A DNA stretch of 64,000 bases from Pseudocercospora fijiensis CIRAD86 (GCF_000340215.1 NW_006921559.1:18816-82815); one strand, 5' to 3'; shown: positions 11,095-24,030, counted from the stretch's first letter. Made by a program: numbers and translations. Notes: a model not told the origin generated them from the sequence alone.

Positions 11095-11804
11095 GTTCTA
11101 TAAGGGAGGCGATAAATAGTAAATAGAGCTAGTCGACGTCGCGCGCGAGGGCGAGCGTTCCTATCGCTAGTTATAGCTAATTAGCCCGCAGCCCTTACTA
11201 TATCGCTAGTTATAGCTAATTAGCCCGACGTAGGCGTAGTCGAGATACGACTAAGAATGCGACCGCCTTCTTATTTAGCTCGTAATATACGTAGGTAGCC
11301 TACGAGTAGGCGCGAGAATATATTCTTTTATACCTTCGATATTATAATATCGAATAAATAGAGAATAGTTCTATAAGGAAGGCGATAAATAGTAAATAGG
11401 GCTCGTCGACGTCGCGCGCGAGGGCGAGCGTTCCTATTACTAGTTATAGCTAATTAGCTCGCGGCTCTTACTATATCGCTAGTTATAGCTAATTAGCCCG
11501 ATATAGGCATAGTCGAGATACGACTAAGAATACGACCGCCTTCTTATTTAGCTCGCAATATACGTAGGCGGCCTACGAGTAGGCGCGAGAATATATTCTT
11601 TTATATCTTCGATATTATAATATCGAATAAATAGAGAATAGTTCTATAAAGAAGGCGATAAATAGTAAATAAAGCTTATCGACGTCGTACGTAAGGGCAA
11701 GCGTTCCTATCGCTAGTTATAGCTAATTAGCCCGCGGCCCTTACCGTATCGCTAGTTATAGCTAATTAGCCCGACGCCGGCGCCCTACTATATACCCGCT
11801 ATAT
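11095..11804. repeat. 273-bp tandem repeats next to the telomere tract, copy 2
   Basis: Units start at 11095, 11368 and 11641, with the same content as copy 1. Confidence 0.9.
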
Positions 11805-11805
11805 A

Positions 11806-11822
11806 CCTAACCCTAACCCTAA
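11806..11822 (+). repeat. Interstitial telomere repeat, end of copy 2
   Basis: The same 17-base tract lies at the same place in the unit. It runs into degenerate telomere-like sequence from 11835. Confidence 0.85.
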
Positions 11823-11834
11823 AGTGCCCTATAG

Positions 11835-12075
11835 TTTAAACTCAAACTCAAACTCAAACCTAAACCTAAACGTTGTCTTAAACTTTAATCTAACCCCTAA
11901 TCTAAACTTAAACTTTATCTCTAATTTCGCCTTAAACTCGAACTCGAATACAAACCGTATCTCTAACTTAAATTTTATAGTTTACTCTATAATATCTTAC
12001 TCCCGTATAGTTTACTCTATAATAGTTTGCTATATTTTACTCCCTTATTGCTTTTACCCTTATAGTTCTCTCTAA
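11835..12075. repeat. Degenerate telomere-like sequence
   Basis: Directly after the telomere tract of copy 2, AAACTC and AAACCT hexamers repeat and then drift (TAATCTAACCCCTAATCTAAAC). The Asn/Leu-rich open frame here is a by-product of the hexamer repeat and is not a gene. Confidence 0.6.
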
Positions 12076-12099
12076 TACTTCTCTACTTCCGATAATCCT

Positions 12100-13040
12100 A
12101 ACTCGCCTTATAGGTCCCTATTATATATACTTACCTATTTACTAGATAGTTAAACCCTTAGGCGACTATCGTATATACTAACCTATTCGCTATATAGCGA
12201 AATATATAGGCTATTATCTTATACGACGACTATTTTGCTATATAGTAAAGCTATAGATTATTATCTTATATACTAGCCTATCTACTAGACGGCAAAACAT
12301 CCGAGATAGCGTATCGTATATCGACCTATTAGCTAGATAGTAAAATCTATACGCTACTATCTTATATATCGACCTGTTTACTAGATAGCGAATTAAAAGT
12401 AGTATTATATTATACGCTAACCCGTTTACTAGACGGTAAAATCTATGCGCTACTATCTTATATAATAACCTCTTTACCGGATAGTAAAACCTATATACTA
12501 CTATCTTATATACCGACCTCTTTACTAGACGGTAAATTAAATATACTACTATTTTATATACCGACCCGTTTACTAGACGGTAAAATCTATACGCTACTAT
12601 CTTATATAATAACCTCTTTACCGAATAGCAAAACCTATACGCTGCTACCTTGTATACTAACCTCTTTACTAGACGGCAAATTAAATGTACTACTATTTTA
12701 TATACCGACCTGTTTACTAGACGGCAAAATCTATAGGTAGCTATCTTATATACCGACCTCTTTGCTAGATAGTAAAATCTATAGGTATTATCTTATATAG
12801 CGACCCGTTTACTAGACGGCAAAATCTATAGGCAGCTATCTTATATACCGACCTCTTTACTAGATAGCAAAATCTACGCGCTACTATTTTATATACCGAC
12901 CGGTTTACTAGACGGCAAAATCTATAGGTAGCTATCTTATATACCGACCTCTTTACTAGATAACAAAATCTATAAGCTATTATATCGTATACTAATATCT
13001 TTAACTAATAGTAAAATATCTAGGCTATAATAGTATACAA
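12100..13040. repeat. ~59-bp minisatellite, about 15 diverged units
   Basis: The unit is approximately TTATATACCGACC(T/C)(C/G)TTTACTAGACGGCAAAATCTATAGGTAGCTATC. The TTTACTAGACGGCAAAA part matches one arm of the palindromic intron motif found across 15-42 kb. Confidence 0.85.
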
Positions 13041-13049
13041 ATCACTTTA

Positions 13050-15240
13050 TATAGGATTATATAAACATTATTACGTATCTATAGTAACTAACCTTTATAC
13101 GTCCGACTACTAATATATATATATATATACTCTATTATACTATAAGCACCGTAACCTATACTAGACCGCTTCGCTTCGTATATTAAAGTCGCTAGTACGT
13201 AGGTTAAAGCGCGTATAATTAGAACCTAATAATAGGTACCGCAATACCGCCTACCTTCCCTTATTATCTCGTCCTTTAGTTAATACTAGAATAACAGGTA
13301 ATATATATACCGAGAGCCGTACTAGTATCTTATCCGCTAGATTATATCTACTAAACTCCGTATCGGAGAGAGTATACGCTTCTATATCCGCTACTATACT
13401 AGCGATTATATTCTAGTCGTAGGAAGGTTCGGTATCGGCGTCTAGTACTATTAGGGTATCGAGTAGCTCCTCGACTATATATCGACTCGTATACTAGCTT
13501 CTCTAGCGATATATAATAAGGAATACTCGCAATATACCCTTCTACGTCGATATATCTAACCCCTACTATAGTTACTAAACAACGTCCTTAAATAGTTTAG
13601 AGAACTACCGTCTTATATAATATAGATAGACCGAAGTACGGCACTTAGCCCGTCTAGTCTAGGCCGTCGGCTAGTAGGTTACGGATAGGTAAGGCGGGCG
13701 TATTACTAGAGCTATAGCGTTAAATAACGCTATAAACGTAATCTGCCCTTACTATAGTCGGTATTAGTCTACTAGGTTATCTTTATCCTAGTACTCTAGT
13801 AACCTACCGAATACTATAGCGACCTTAGCTAATGCTAAATGCTGCCTCGCGGGCTCCTAATTAAAGCCGAACGTCTAGTACGACTAGTTACTATCGTCCT
13901 AGCTAAGTATATTTAACGCTACTCCGCCGTCCTTTAGCTATAAAGAGTCGATAGTTTTAGCCTAATTACGAAGGAGGGCGAGGCTTCGTACTAACTACTT
14001 AACCGGGTTATCTACTAACGTACTACCTACGTAGATCGGCCTTAGTACCGAATTATCTAAGTCGCGGAGCGCCCCGAATAGGCGAAAACGGTTAACGTAA
14101 TAACGTAGTTCGTATAATATCTCGTCGATTATCCGTTACTATTCGGCCTTAACTTTAGTACGGTATCTAACTTGTACGTTATACGTCGGTAATGTAACGT
14201 AGTCTAGAATATAACCCTATATCGCTAGCTCTTCCTAGCTATTATCGAACGGCCCCTTTACTACCTATAGCGCGGCTAGGCGCCTTATATATACCGTATA
14301 GCTAGCTAGCGGTAATAGGACTCGGATAGTATTAGACTCTATATAGTATACGTTACTACTACTATTATCTCTTTTATTTTCTCTATCTACCCGTATATAT
14401 ATATCCGCTAGGATAGAGTCTAGTCGAGCGAATTGCTATTATTCGATTACGTAGGTATCGTCTATAATTATAGATACGAAGACGACCGGTATAAAGATCG
14501 GATCTTTATACTATACTATAAGGACGACAAGATCCCTCGGCTACGCGTATAGAGTAGCGGTATATAACGCCCTATAGACGCCTAAGTACGATCGGCGCTA
14601 GTATCGATACGTAGAAAATAGTAGGCGTTAATTATAGGAGTTATTCGCGTCGTAACGCATTACTCGTCGCTCGGATAGTGTTTCGCTTACTACCTACTAA
14701 AAAACTATATCGAGGAGCTCCGGTAAGAGTAATAGTAGTATCGTAGTTATAGTAAGTATAAAGAATGTCGCTATATAGCTAAGACATCGAGCGCGATATT
14801 AACTCCTTTTGTTTTAATATATATATCTCGAGTAATCGCTCTCGTATCCGTACGTATTCGGATCTAGTGCTATTAATTAGTAACTATGTTTTTTTCTAGC
14901 TTTTATATAAACCGCTATCGCCTACGATATATTACTCGAATCTCGTCGATAACCCTCTAACTTTAATGCTATAATCTATTAGTACTCTATATTAGGATAG
15001 CTTTATAGTTTAGTCGGTTAGTATCTACTAAGATGCTATATACTATATATAATTTCATATTACGATACCCTATATAAAGTAAAATTTATAAATTGTCTAT
15101 AACCTAGCTAGTCTATATATACGAGACGAGACGTAGCTATTAATCGCGTATAATATAGCGATAGCAAGATATATACGAAAACATAAATAGGTAGAGTAAG
15201 AGCTACAAAATCAATTACTAGGGCTAGTCTAGCGCAAATA
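13050..15240. other. RIP-degraded stretch, no assignable gene
   Basis: Both a plus frame (about 13850-14600) and a minus frame (about 14080-13550) can be read open if TAA/TAG are ignored, so the coding strand cannot be decided. From about 14750 the sequence is AT-rich with short runs such as TATATATAT. I see no domain. Confidence 0.4.
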
Positions 15241-15249
15241 GGGCGCTAT

Positions 15250-15850
15250 TAGGGTTGTCTAGAAACTATTAAGCTATAAGTAGACTATTTTACTAGTCGG
15301 GAAAATAGTATTTAACGTTATTACGATATATGTCGCTAGTAGGGCATCTTTAACGCTAGTTAAGACAACTATTATTTTATCCCCGAGGACGTACCGACGA
15401 CTAAGCCCCGGCTAGTATCCTTACGCTGCCCGTATATTATCGCGCCGACCGGGAAACCCTAAGGCAATTATAGTACTACTTATAGAATCTATTAAGCTAC
15501 GAGTAGACTATTCTACTAGCCGGGAAGTTAATTATCGATGCTCTTATATCGTAAGTAGGGCGTTTCGGTACTATCTATAGAAATTATTAAGCTACGAGTA
15601 GACTATTTCGCTAGCCGGGAAATTAACTATCGAGGCTTTTATATCGTAAGTAGGGCGCTTTTAGTACTGTTTATAGAAATTATTAAGCTACGAGTAGACT
15701 ATTTTACTAGCCGGGAAAATAGTTATTAACGTCCTACGATATATATCGTTAGTAGTACGTATTTAATACTACCTACTATATCTAACGTTTAATTATATAA
15801 GGATATATCGATAGCGAAGACCTACTTAACGTTATTATATTGCCTATAGA
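15250..15850. repeat. ~96-bp tandem repeat carrying the palindromic motif
   Basis: ATTAAGCTACGAGTAGACTA starts at 15491, 15586 and 15682 (periods 95-96), with diverged units from 15268. Each unit includes GACTATTTTACTAGCCGGGA, the same core as the palindrome in the SNF2-like gene introns downstream. Confidence 0.85.
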
Positions 15851-17284
15851 CTATTTCGCCGACTAGGAACCCTAAAGCACTATCTCCTACTAGGCGATTT
15901 AATATATAGGATAATAATTAGTACTAGATTAATTAGTACGCATTTTATACGTATTCTTCCGATACTCGAAATAGGTATATAGTAGTACGTCTATCCCCTC
16001 TATCGACTAACCTCGTTAATCTATATCTATCCTCGATACCGCTTAAGAGTATCTATACTAATCGTTAACTATAATACTATTACCTATCGGCCTCGCCTAT
16101 AGTCGCGGAGACCGTATCTAAGTACGCCTAGATTAATACTAATATAGCGTCGATCTTGCCCTCTATATCCGGTATCTTACGAAGCGGAGCCTATCGATCC
16201 TATAGCCTAGTAACTAGACCGCCGAGGAGATAGGTATTTAGCTATACGATTTTAGTCGACTTCCTAGTCTTAGCTTCGAATATAAGACTAATAGCCGTAC
16301 CGGCGTTACTAAGTTTATACGAGCGGAGTATACCGAGGGCGTCGTTAATCTTTAGGTATAGGGTAGCGCGCTTATCCTCTATTAATAGCCGGCTAGCGGT
16401 AGTAGAGGAAGCCGATAGCTAGGCGTACGATTATAGGCGCTTTAGTATATATCGGGCATACTTCGCGCTATAACGCTCGCCCGATAAATTGCGGCTAAGG
16501 CTAAACTTACGCTTACGAGGCCGAGTTAGAGACTAGATATCCGTCTAAGGGCTAGTAATACCGCCTAGAGGCAAGTCTAGATCTTATAGATAGTCGGGGG
16601 CGGAAGATAGTCTAGAACTCGAGCGCCGGTTTATAGCTAACTCGTCGTCGTTATCGACGTCCTCGGTACTAGTAGGAGCGGATAATAGTCGCTTCTATTA
16701 AGCTTACTTCTATCGAGCTCTATCGATATAGCGTATAATAGCTTCGTTATTATTACCGTTATCGTTACTATCGTCGCTATCCTTAGTAATAATAGTAGTA
16801 GATAGCGGAAACTTTAGGCCTTTAATATAGAGTCTCCCCTTACCCTTAGATCGAGCCTTAAGTAGGGGCTAAGTAGGTATCTTACTATCCGATAGATAGG
16901 AAGTATTAGCCTTACTATTAGGTCGATTAATATCCGTATTAGCCGGACTAGTCGGGTCGTTAGCGTAATCGGATTAGCTATCGTCGAAGCTATAGTTAGA
17001 TTCGCTATCGTCGATTATCGTTACCGGCTATTAGATTTCTCCGAGTAGGATAGTATCGTCTTACTCGGGGTCGTATATAAGGTCGCCGAACTAATTATTA
17101 GGGCTAATAACCGGGATAGAATTAGGATCGTTAGGATCGGCTATCTTAGGCTCGATAGGGGCTAGGAATATAAGATATTCGAATTTAGTCTAGCCGTTTA
17201 ATAGGATCTTAAGCTTAGCTACTACCTACCTAAATAGCGTAGAGTAGCGCTAGTAGTTTCGCGCTATAATGTCTTCGAGGTATA

Positions 17285-17375
17285 CTATAAGGGGAATTAG
17301 CAATTATATAAATACCGAAATGCTAACTATTTTACTAGGTAGCAAAGTAGTCGGCGATATAACGACGATACTTAC
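17285..17375 (-). other. Intron 4 of SNF2-like gene A, with one palindrome
   Basis: Donor GTAAGT, branch-like TTGCTAATTCC, acceptor CTTATAG, phase 1. Removing it joins two frames that otherwise disagree (LYQYI to YLEDIIARNYQR). A single motif copy, CTATTTTACTAGGTAGCAAA, lies at about 17321-17345. Confidence 0.75.
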
Positions 17376-18480
17376 TATACTAATATAGGATAATATCTAG
17401 ATTATAGTCGCTAGTATCGATAGCCTAGCGAGATATATCGTAAAGGTATCGATATATTATCTTAAGGGAGATAAACTCGACCTAATCTATATAGTATATA
17501 TATAACTAGGCGCGAAAGTTAAGAGGCGCAATCTCGGGCTTAGCTTTAATATCGGGGTCGTCGCGATTATCTAGATCTCGCGTAGGATAGTCGGGAGCGG
17601 AAGTCGGGACGGCTATTATAGTATCGAGGGTATAAGCCGTCTACTTAGCCTTAAGTTTACCGTAAGATAGATACTAGATTACCTTAATAGGGAGGACGTA
17701 TTTTATTACCGACGTACGATACTCTTTTTATATAGAGTCGCGGCGACTAGATCGAATGCCGTATATAGTTCGTATATAGATATCCGCTATACCCTACTTT
17801 ACGCGATAAGCCGCCTCTATAGTAAATATATCTTCGTCTTACTAGATAGTAGGGTCGGCTACAATTATAGTAGTTAATAGACGATATACTTCCTCTTAAA
17901 CTACGTCTAGGTCGGGGATAACGGTTACTATAAGCTAGTTAAAGAATCGAGTATAGTAATCGTACTATAGTATATAGTCGATTGTATTGTCTAAGCTAAG
18001 GTCGTATATAATAACTAGATAAGTCTACCTAACGCGAGAGGAGCGACCTATCTACTAAGCCTTCTAGGTAAAGCCGACGATATCTAAGACGAGCTAGACG
18101 TATCCGCTATACTATAGATTAGCCGCCTCGGATCTAGTACGAGACGAGAGGATAATAACCTTAACCTTAGGATTATAGTTATAGTTATCCTCGGTAGAGC
18201 TACGCTCGGCTTAGGTTATCCCGGCGTAAATAGAGATATAATCGATTATATATAGATCGAGAAGGAGCTCAATAGCCTTATAATTTAGCGGCTCGTTAAC
18301 CTAAAAGATTATCTTCTCGTCGGCGAGGATAACGTATCGGTAGAGGAGCTATAGCGAAGCATATAGCTTAGATAACTCTTAAATTAGATACTTAAGGCGA
18401 TCTAGGCGCGCCCTAATACTAGGGTTATTAACATTTCCCTTAGTATAGGTCTAGAAGAAGTCCTAGGTAGATACGGAGTT

Positions 18481-18611
18481 CTAAGACCTAAACGGTAGTT
18501 AGTAAGAGTATAGTTAAAGTAGAGTAATCGCCGACTATTTCGCCGGCCGGTAAAACCGTCGATATTATATAATAGTTTTACCGGCCGGCGAAACGGTTAG
18601 AGACGGTAGAC
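18481..18611 (-). other. Intron 3 of SNF2-like gene A, with two palindromes
   Basis: Donor GTCTAC (atypical), branch-like TTACTAACTACC, acceptor CTTAG, phase 0. Two full GCCGGCCGG palindromes lie about 40 bases apart. Gene B has an intron at the same place with donor GTCTAT. Confidence 0.7.
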
Positions 18612-20272
18612 TTATAGTAAGTTAATATATAGCGTAAAAGAGTCGATATTATACTCGAGGAGCTAGCTAAATATACCCGAGGAGGCGCTAAGTACTAATA
18701 ATCGGCAAAATACGGTAGAGTAGGAGCGCTTCTAGCTAGGAGTAGTCGGGTTATTATAGACGCGGTTAAGGCGGTCGTTACTTACGATTATAGCGAATCT
18801 AGCGACTACGGCGCGATATATAGCCTCTAACGTTAAAGTAGGCGAGGTCTTTATATAGATAATCTACTATAGTAGGATTTTAGAGCCGAGTATTACGGTA
18901 TCGCCCTAGATAAGTAGTTAGGTACCTTTAACGCGGCGAAGTATATAGATACTTATCGGTAGGGAAACGAGGGCAGAGTAGCGCCTATCTATATCCTTCT
19001 TATCGCTCGGACGTAAGAGAGTCCGCTAGGCGACGGGATCGATTATCTAGAAGTAGCGTTCCTATTCGCTAATACTATACTACTTCTTACTATTGCTATT
19101 TAGGGTAGGTTAGGACACTTAGTTAGTAGGTACGCGAGTCTAGTTTATACCGTACTTCTTACGGAACTCCTCGTATAGCCGCTCGTAGACGTCCGAGCTA
19201 CCGAGGCTATCGATAAGTTCTTCGCGTCGAGTATCTAGCTACTTCTTATAAATACGCCGAAAGAGATAGCGTATAAGGCTAGCAAAGTCGGCTATATTGT
19301 TACGGAATAGCGTAGCTATCGCGAATACTAAGACCGTATACTCGTTATCGAGTAGTATCTATACAGAGTTACTCTATAGAGAAAACTTATTCTTAAAGTA
19401 ATAGCCTTTATCGCTAATAACGATAGATAGCCGGGCGGCGCGCGTACCCTATAGAAGAGATATATTATTAGACATATACTCTAGTAGGAACGCCTCGTCC
19501 TTCTCCTCTTCCTTAGTAGCGTCGTATATACGCTCGGTAGTATTATCGAGTATAGTAAAGTCGTCGAGAGACTCTTCGGATTCCTCGATATCGCGGAGTT
19601 ACTCGAGTTTCTAGCCGTATCGCGTCTTATATATAACGCCTAGTTATATAGTCTTCTAGACCTACGAATCCTTAGTAGTAATAAGGATAGTACGAGTAGT
19701 TTATAGGCTTTCGACTAGTAACCTATTAACGAAAGTAATAAGACCTTCTAGCTTAGCGGTAGTACCTTTAACGTAGTAGGTAGGATTCTTAGGATCGGGC
19801 TTAACGTTAATATATATAGCGACGTTAATATAGCGCGCGTAGCCCTCTTTAGGCCTAAAGTATTAGGCGCAATTATTACGCTAGGTATTAACGGCCGTAT
19901 TAGGGCTAATCTCGTATATAGGTATATAATCCGGTAGGGCCGGATTGTGCTCGTTAAAGAAGGCCTAGACTACTAAGAATACGAGGTTATATATATCGGC
20001 GTCGGTATACTTTAGTAGAGTACGCTACTTACTACCGGCCTTTACTATTTAGATATCGATACCGATATACTAGCCCGGCTTAGACTCTATAGGCAATCCT
20101 AGATAGGCCTAGACGTAGGCATCGATAAGCTCCTACTTATCCGGCGTAAGTAGGCGAGTATCGACGTCTATCGAGGCCTAGTCGGTAGCGTTAACTATAG
20201 GTATAGGAATTTGTATATCGGTAATAGAGCGAGGCGCGATATTACTCTCGATATACGCGCGGTAGAGTGCGG

Positions 20273-20409
20273 CTATAATAAACGTTAGTAGAGGAGAAAT
20301 AAGTAGTAGGTAGACTATTTTACCGTCTAAATAAAAAGAAAAAGGCGTATAAGCGACGACTAGATTACTAGCCGGTAAAACGGTCTATACGTAGAAAGAG
20401 AAAACGTAC
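20273..20409 (-). other. Intron 2 of SNF2-like gene A, with two palindromes
   Basis: Donor GTACGT, branch-like CTACTAACG, acceptor TTATAG, phase 1. Splicing joins RRNYR to AALYRAYIE, which aligns with the paralog junction in gene B (IVYQ to AILDYAYIE). Palindromic arms lie near 20304-20320 and 20360-20385. Confidence 0.8.
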
Positions 20410-21754
20410 CTCGGTAGTTACGACGCTATTCTTCGATATATTCGGACTAATAGACGACGGCGTAGAGGACTATAATAGTCTTACTAGTACCTACGTTATT
20501 AGCGAGGATAGCGCCTTATATAGGCGACTTCTATATTTAGAGAATCTACGCGATTGCCTAAGGCTACTATAGCTTTAAGGCGAGATCGCGAAATATAATA
20601 CGGAATCTATACTTACTAATAGGGTTAATCTCGCCGTCTAGGAGCGCGGTAACTATAATACCCGTCGCGGCGTACGCGTCTATAAATATAGGAGGGACGG
20701 CTAATACGCTATTTATATAACGTAATATATTACTAAATATAGTATTCGTATCTGTAGGGGACTATAGAAGTTCGCGGTAGTCTAGGGAGTCGGCGGTATA
20801 GTACTCGGCCTCTCGGTTAATACGGTCCTATATAGCCGATAGTAGATTATTATTTATATCTTAGGGTAGAGGGATACCTATAGTACGGTAGACCTTCTCC
20901 GTATATTAGCGGTAACCTTTATAGAGAAACTGCTTATTAGCCGGATCGATAGTAGTATAGTCGTTAAAGAAGATTAGATTACGGCGCTCGGCGAGGCATT
21001 TAATATATTCGTCGCGTATAGTCTAATCCTACGTATCTAGATCGCGGGTATTAAGGTTAGTAGTCTTACCCGCGAATAGGTTATAGCGTATACCCGAGAG
21101 GTATTAGATAGTATTATTATACTCTTAGGCCGAACGGAGAATAGTACGTTTTATATTAGTAAAGAATTCGCTTTCGACGTCGGCTAGAGCCTAGCGAGCT
21201 TCGTTATCGGCTAGTTTTTAGTCTTAGGCCTACTCTACGGTATTAAATATCGTAGTGCCGGGGACTCCGTATACGATAGGCTCCGCGTTAGCCCTACCGT
21301 AGAAATCCTTCTTAAATGCGTACGCTATACCCCCTACTTCCTTATTCTTACGAACCTTAGTATACTAGTATTAGACTAGTAATATAAGGCGAAAGAGGAT
21401 ATTTCCGTTAACCTCCTAGCCTTAAATACTCTTAGCTACCTTTCGGTATTCGGAGGGAATCTCCGGAGGTACTTCGAGTACGTACGCGTAGTCTTCGTAT
21501 ATCTTAGCGACTGTTCGTACTAGGTAGGCTATATATAAGAAATAGACGGCGAGGCGCAGTTTCGGCTTCGAATATAGGAAGCGGATATCGTTAGGTATGT
21601 CCTCTACCGTAAGATCGTCGATAGTAAAAGTATTATTAGATATAGCGAAGATATACTTAAGAATAGTCTTCGTCGGGACTAAATTATTCGAGTTACCCGG
21701 TAGCTAGTCCTCCTTAGGCAGGTTGTCGTTACTATCGCGTAAACTAAATAGGTT

Positions 21755-21918
21755 CTATATAATAATATTAGCGTTAACTAGAAGGGATATATAACTATAA
21801 GGACTAAACCGCTAACTATTTCGCCGGCCGGCAAAGTCTAACTTCGGTATAGCGGGTTTACTAGCTAGTAAAACAGTTAGTATATTAGTCTAGGTATATA
21901 GCGTAGGACGGAACTTAC
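21755..21918 (-). other. Intron 1 (decoded part) of SNF2-like gene A, with two palindromes
   Basis: Donor GTAAGT at 21918, branch-like CGCTAATA, acceptor TATATAG at 21755, phase 0. It contains two copies of the palindromic motif, at about 21820-21835 (TTTCGCCGGCCGGCAAAG) and 21869-21890. Confidence 0.75.
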
Positions 21919-22499
21919 CTAATATCTACCGTTATTCTAATACTACCGACCTACCGACTACGATATAGCCTAAAGGAACCCTTTATATAGATCCTAATAA
22001 GGGAAGTTTAGGAATAAGAGAATATATCTATTCTTCTTTAGACCGGACCCTAGGAAGCCGAGAAGGTATATACCGCAATTAGCCTAGACGGGAACTCGCG
22101 TACCGTTTACTAGGAACATTCTAAGCGCCTCTCTTCTAGCTTTACGTATAGCCTCGTATAGTGCCTACTTCTTATCCGTAGTTAGGCTAAACTATAGCGG
22201 TACGGTTACTGCCTTAGGTACCTTAGGAGCCTTAGGCTTAGGCTTAGGCTAGGCGGGTATATCCGGCGTAGGAGGAGTAGCTAGTATATTCTAGGTAGCC
22301 TTAGTGCTCTTACCCTTAGTTCTCGTAGAGAGAGTTAGCGACGACTCGGTAGCGTTCGCGTTAGTAGTAACTGTCTTCTTACGCTTCTTTAGTATCGCTA
22401 GGCTAGTTAGTACGAACTTCTCGTTCGGATTTATAATCGCCGTCGGTATATAACGTACTAGCCGTTATTTACCGTTCGGACTAGCTAGAAGAGTAGCTC

Positions 22500-22680
22500 G
22501 TAGGTATAGATCGGTTTACCGGGCGGAGAAAATAGGAGTATAGACTAGTTTACTAGATAGAGAAACGAGATAGAGGTAGGCAGACGGGGAAGGCGGTAGT
22601 AGTAGGAGTAGATTATAAAGTAGAAGAAGTTAGGGCGATAGTAGAAAGGTATATACTAGTATTAGTGCTCGGACCTCTAA
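22500..22680 (-). other. Unresolved 5' part of gene A with palindromic motifs
   Basis: Two partial motif copies (near 22513 and 22545) suggest another intron between the first exon and the decoded exon. I could not fix the start codon or the splice sites. Confidence 0.4.
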
Positions 22681-22880
22681 CCGTTTATACGGCGGGCTAC
22701 GTAGATAGCGCAAATATATAAGGCGGTTTACTTTACTAACGCGCGTATAAAAGAGACGTCCTAAGCGATATAGCTAATTTATATAGTAAAGTTAGGACCG
22801 CCTTTCGTTCGGTACGTTAGTTAAGGCCGATAGGTAAAGTCCGCTAAAACGCGCTAGTATAAGGTTTAGAACCTAATCTA
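22680..22880 (-). promoter_or_regulatory. Shared upstream module 1 (gene A)
   Basis: About 200 bases conserved with 28570-28780, 30490-30690 and 31660-31850, all in the same orientation. Read on the minus strand it contains the TATA-like ACTATATAAATTAGCT at 22787-22772. The coding start of gene A lies to the left. Confidence 0.65.
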
Positions 22881-24030
22881 AGAGAAAGGAATAATGTAAA
22901 GCCGAAGCGACGCCGTTACCTTACCGAGATCCTATACTAGACGGACCGCTTACGTCGCCTATACAATTTTATATAGTATATCGAAGTCGTATATCTCTAT
23001 CTACGATATAGGCGAGGTTACGCGCGAAGTAGGGCCGTAGAAGGTAGCCGAACGACGATAAAGTAGTATATAATAGTAACGTAATATATATATAGACTTT
23101 ACGTACGTAGTAGGTACGAGGCGTAGAAGGAAGTAAAGTAAAGTCTAACTAGAGTAGGCGCGGCAAGACGAAATATAACTAAGGTAATACTAACGACTTT
23201 ACTAGCCGGAAAAGTAGTTAACCGTCGCCGCGAGAGTATATCTAGTTAAGACGGGTTAGTAACCGATAGAGTGCTTATTAGAGACGCCGCCGTATAAACC
23301 CTTTTAACTATTTTTTCCCTAGCTAGCAAAATAGTTAGCGACTAATAAGAGAGGGTATCGTAGTAGAGATAGACCGATAGTATACTAAACCTAGGGGAGA
23401 TAATAGCGGAATATAAGACCTAGCTTAGACGTATATCTATAGACGTATCTTCTATTATACCCGCCCGTATAATCCTATAGACGGCGTATCTTATAGATAA
23501 GATATAATAACTAGGTAGCGGGAAATGTATAAAATCGGTAAAGGCGGGAAGATAGGTAGATAAAATGCCCGAGCGGTAGGGAAAGACTCTCTATCGTTAC
23601 TATAGATACTCGGCGATTGTATTACGCGTATATAAAGTATAACGAAGGTATAGGCGGGTTAGATAATAGCGGTAGGGCCTCGCGGATAATAGTAGTTCGG
23701 AATCGGTTATATAGACTCTAGATCTACGCGTAACGGCTACTATAATTCGGTTGTATTAATAGCATATATTACAAGTGCCGACTAGGTAGACTATATATAA
23801 GTAGGAGGAAAAACTATAGAAAAGGCTAGAGATACGATAGGAAATTGCTCTACTTAATCGGCTAGTATTTAGTATATAGACTAGACTATCTATACGCGCG
23901 CCTAGTCGGTAACCTATAGGACCTAACGCCTAGGATACGCGTACTTACTAGTCGTCCCGTAGAGGCCTACTTAAGGAGATCTATATTACTATCTACTCTC
24001 TATATATAGGGCCCGTACGAGTATACCTAT
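22880..24030. other. Region between genes A and B, palindrome pair, no gene called
   Basis: One motif copy at about 23196-23225 and one at 23300-23330 may mark a further intron of gene B or an intergenic copy. The minus strand can be read open in parts, but I see no domain. Confidence 0.4.

Larger units (their letters stand above)
4791..11834 (+). repeat. Subtelomeric ~7.1-kb repeat, copy 2 (complete)
   Basis: This full-length unit follows copy 1 head to tail. The shared left end begins around 4795-4801 (AGTATATAGCTAG) and the right end is 11834, after the telomere tract. Landmarks shared with copy 3 lie about 43.1 kb apart throughout. An ATP-binding helicase remnant plus interstitial telomere repeats at unit ends recalls the Y' elements of budding yeast and the telomere-linked helicase repeats of other fungi. 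That comparison is inferred from organisation, not from sequence identity. Confidence 0.9.
15925..22500 (-). pseudogene. SNF2-type ATPase/helicase gene A, multi-exon, RIP-inactivated
   Basis: Minus-strand gene decoded over five exons: 22500-21919, 21754-20410, 20272-18612, 18480-17376 and 17284 to about 15925. Intron phases match exactly (exon lengths 1345, 1661 and 1105 give phases 1, 0 and 1), with no indels. The N-terminal part is Lys/Ala/Pro-rich. Exon 2 ends with a SNF2 motif I region (IQGAILANNVGTSKTIIVLY, 20479-20506, last Gly of GKT changed to Ser by RIP) and EYIEEQRRNYR. Exon 4 has a helicase C-terminal domain (IIDYISIYAGITQAE and motif VI AQQIGRSSRVRQTYLVIIYD near 18020-18053). The tail is acidic and Ser-rich. 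Such proteins use ATP to remodel nucleosomes or translocate on DNA. The 5' end upstream of 22500 is unresolved; a shared upstream module lies at 22680-22880. Confidence 0.75.

Noticed and set aside
4795..11834. Helitron interpretation of the 7.1-kb unit
   Set aside because: I found no Rep/HUH motifs, no clear TC...CTRR ends and no AT target site. A helicase remnant alone is not enough.
11824..12075. Plus-strand Asn/Leu-rich open frame
   Set aside because: Its composition is the direct result of the AAACTC/AAACCT hexamer repeat.
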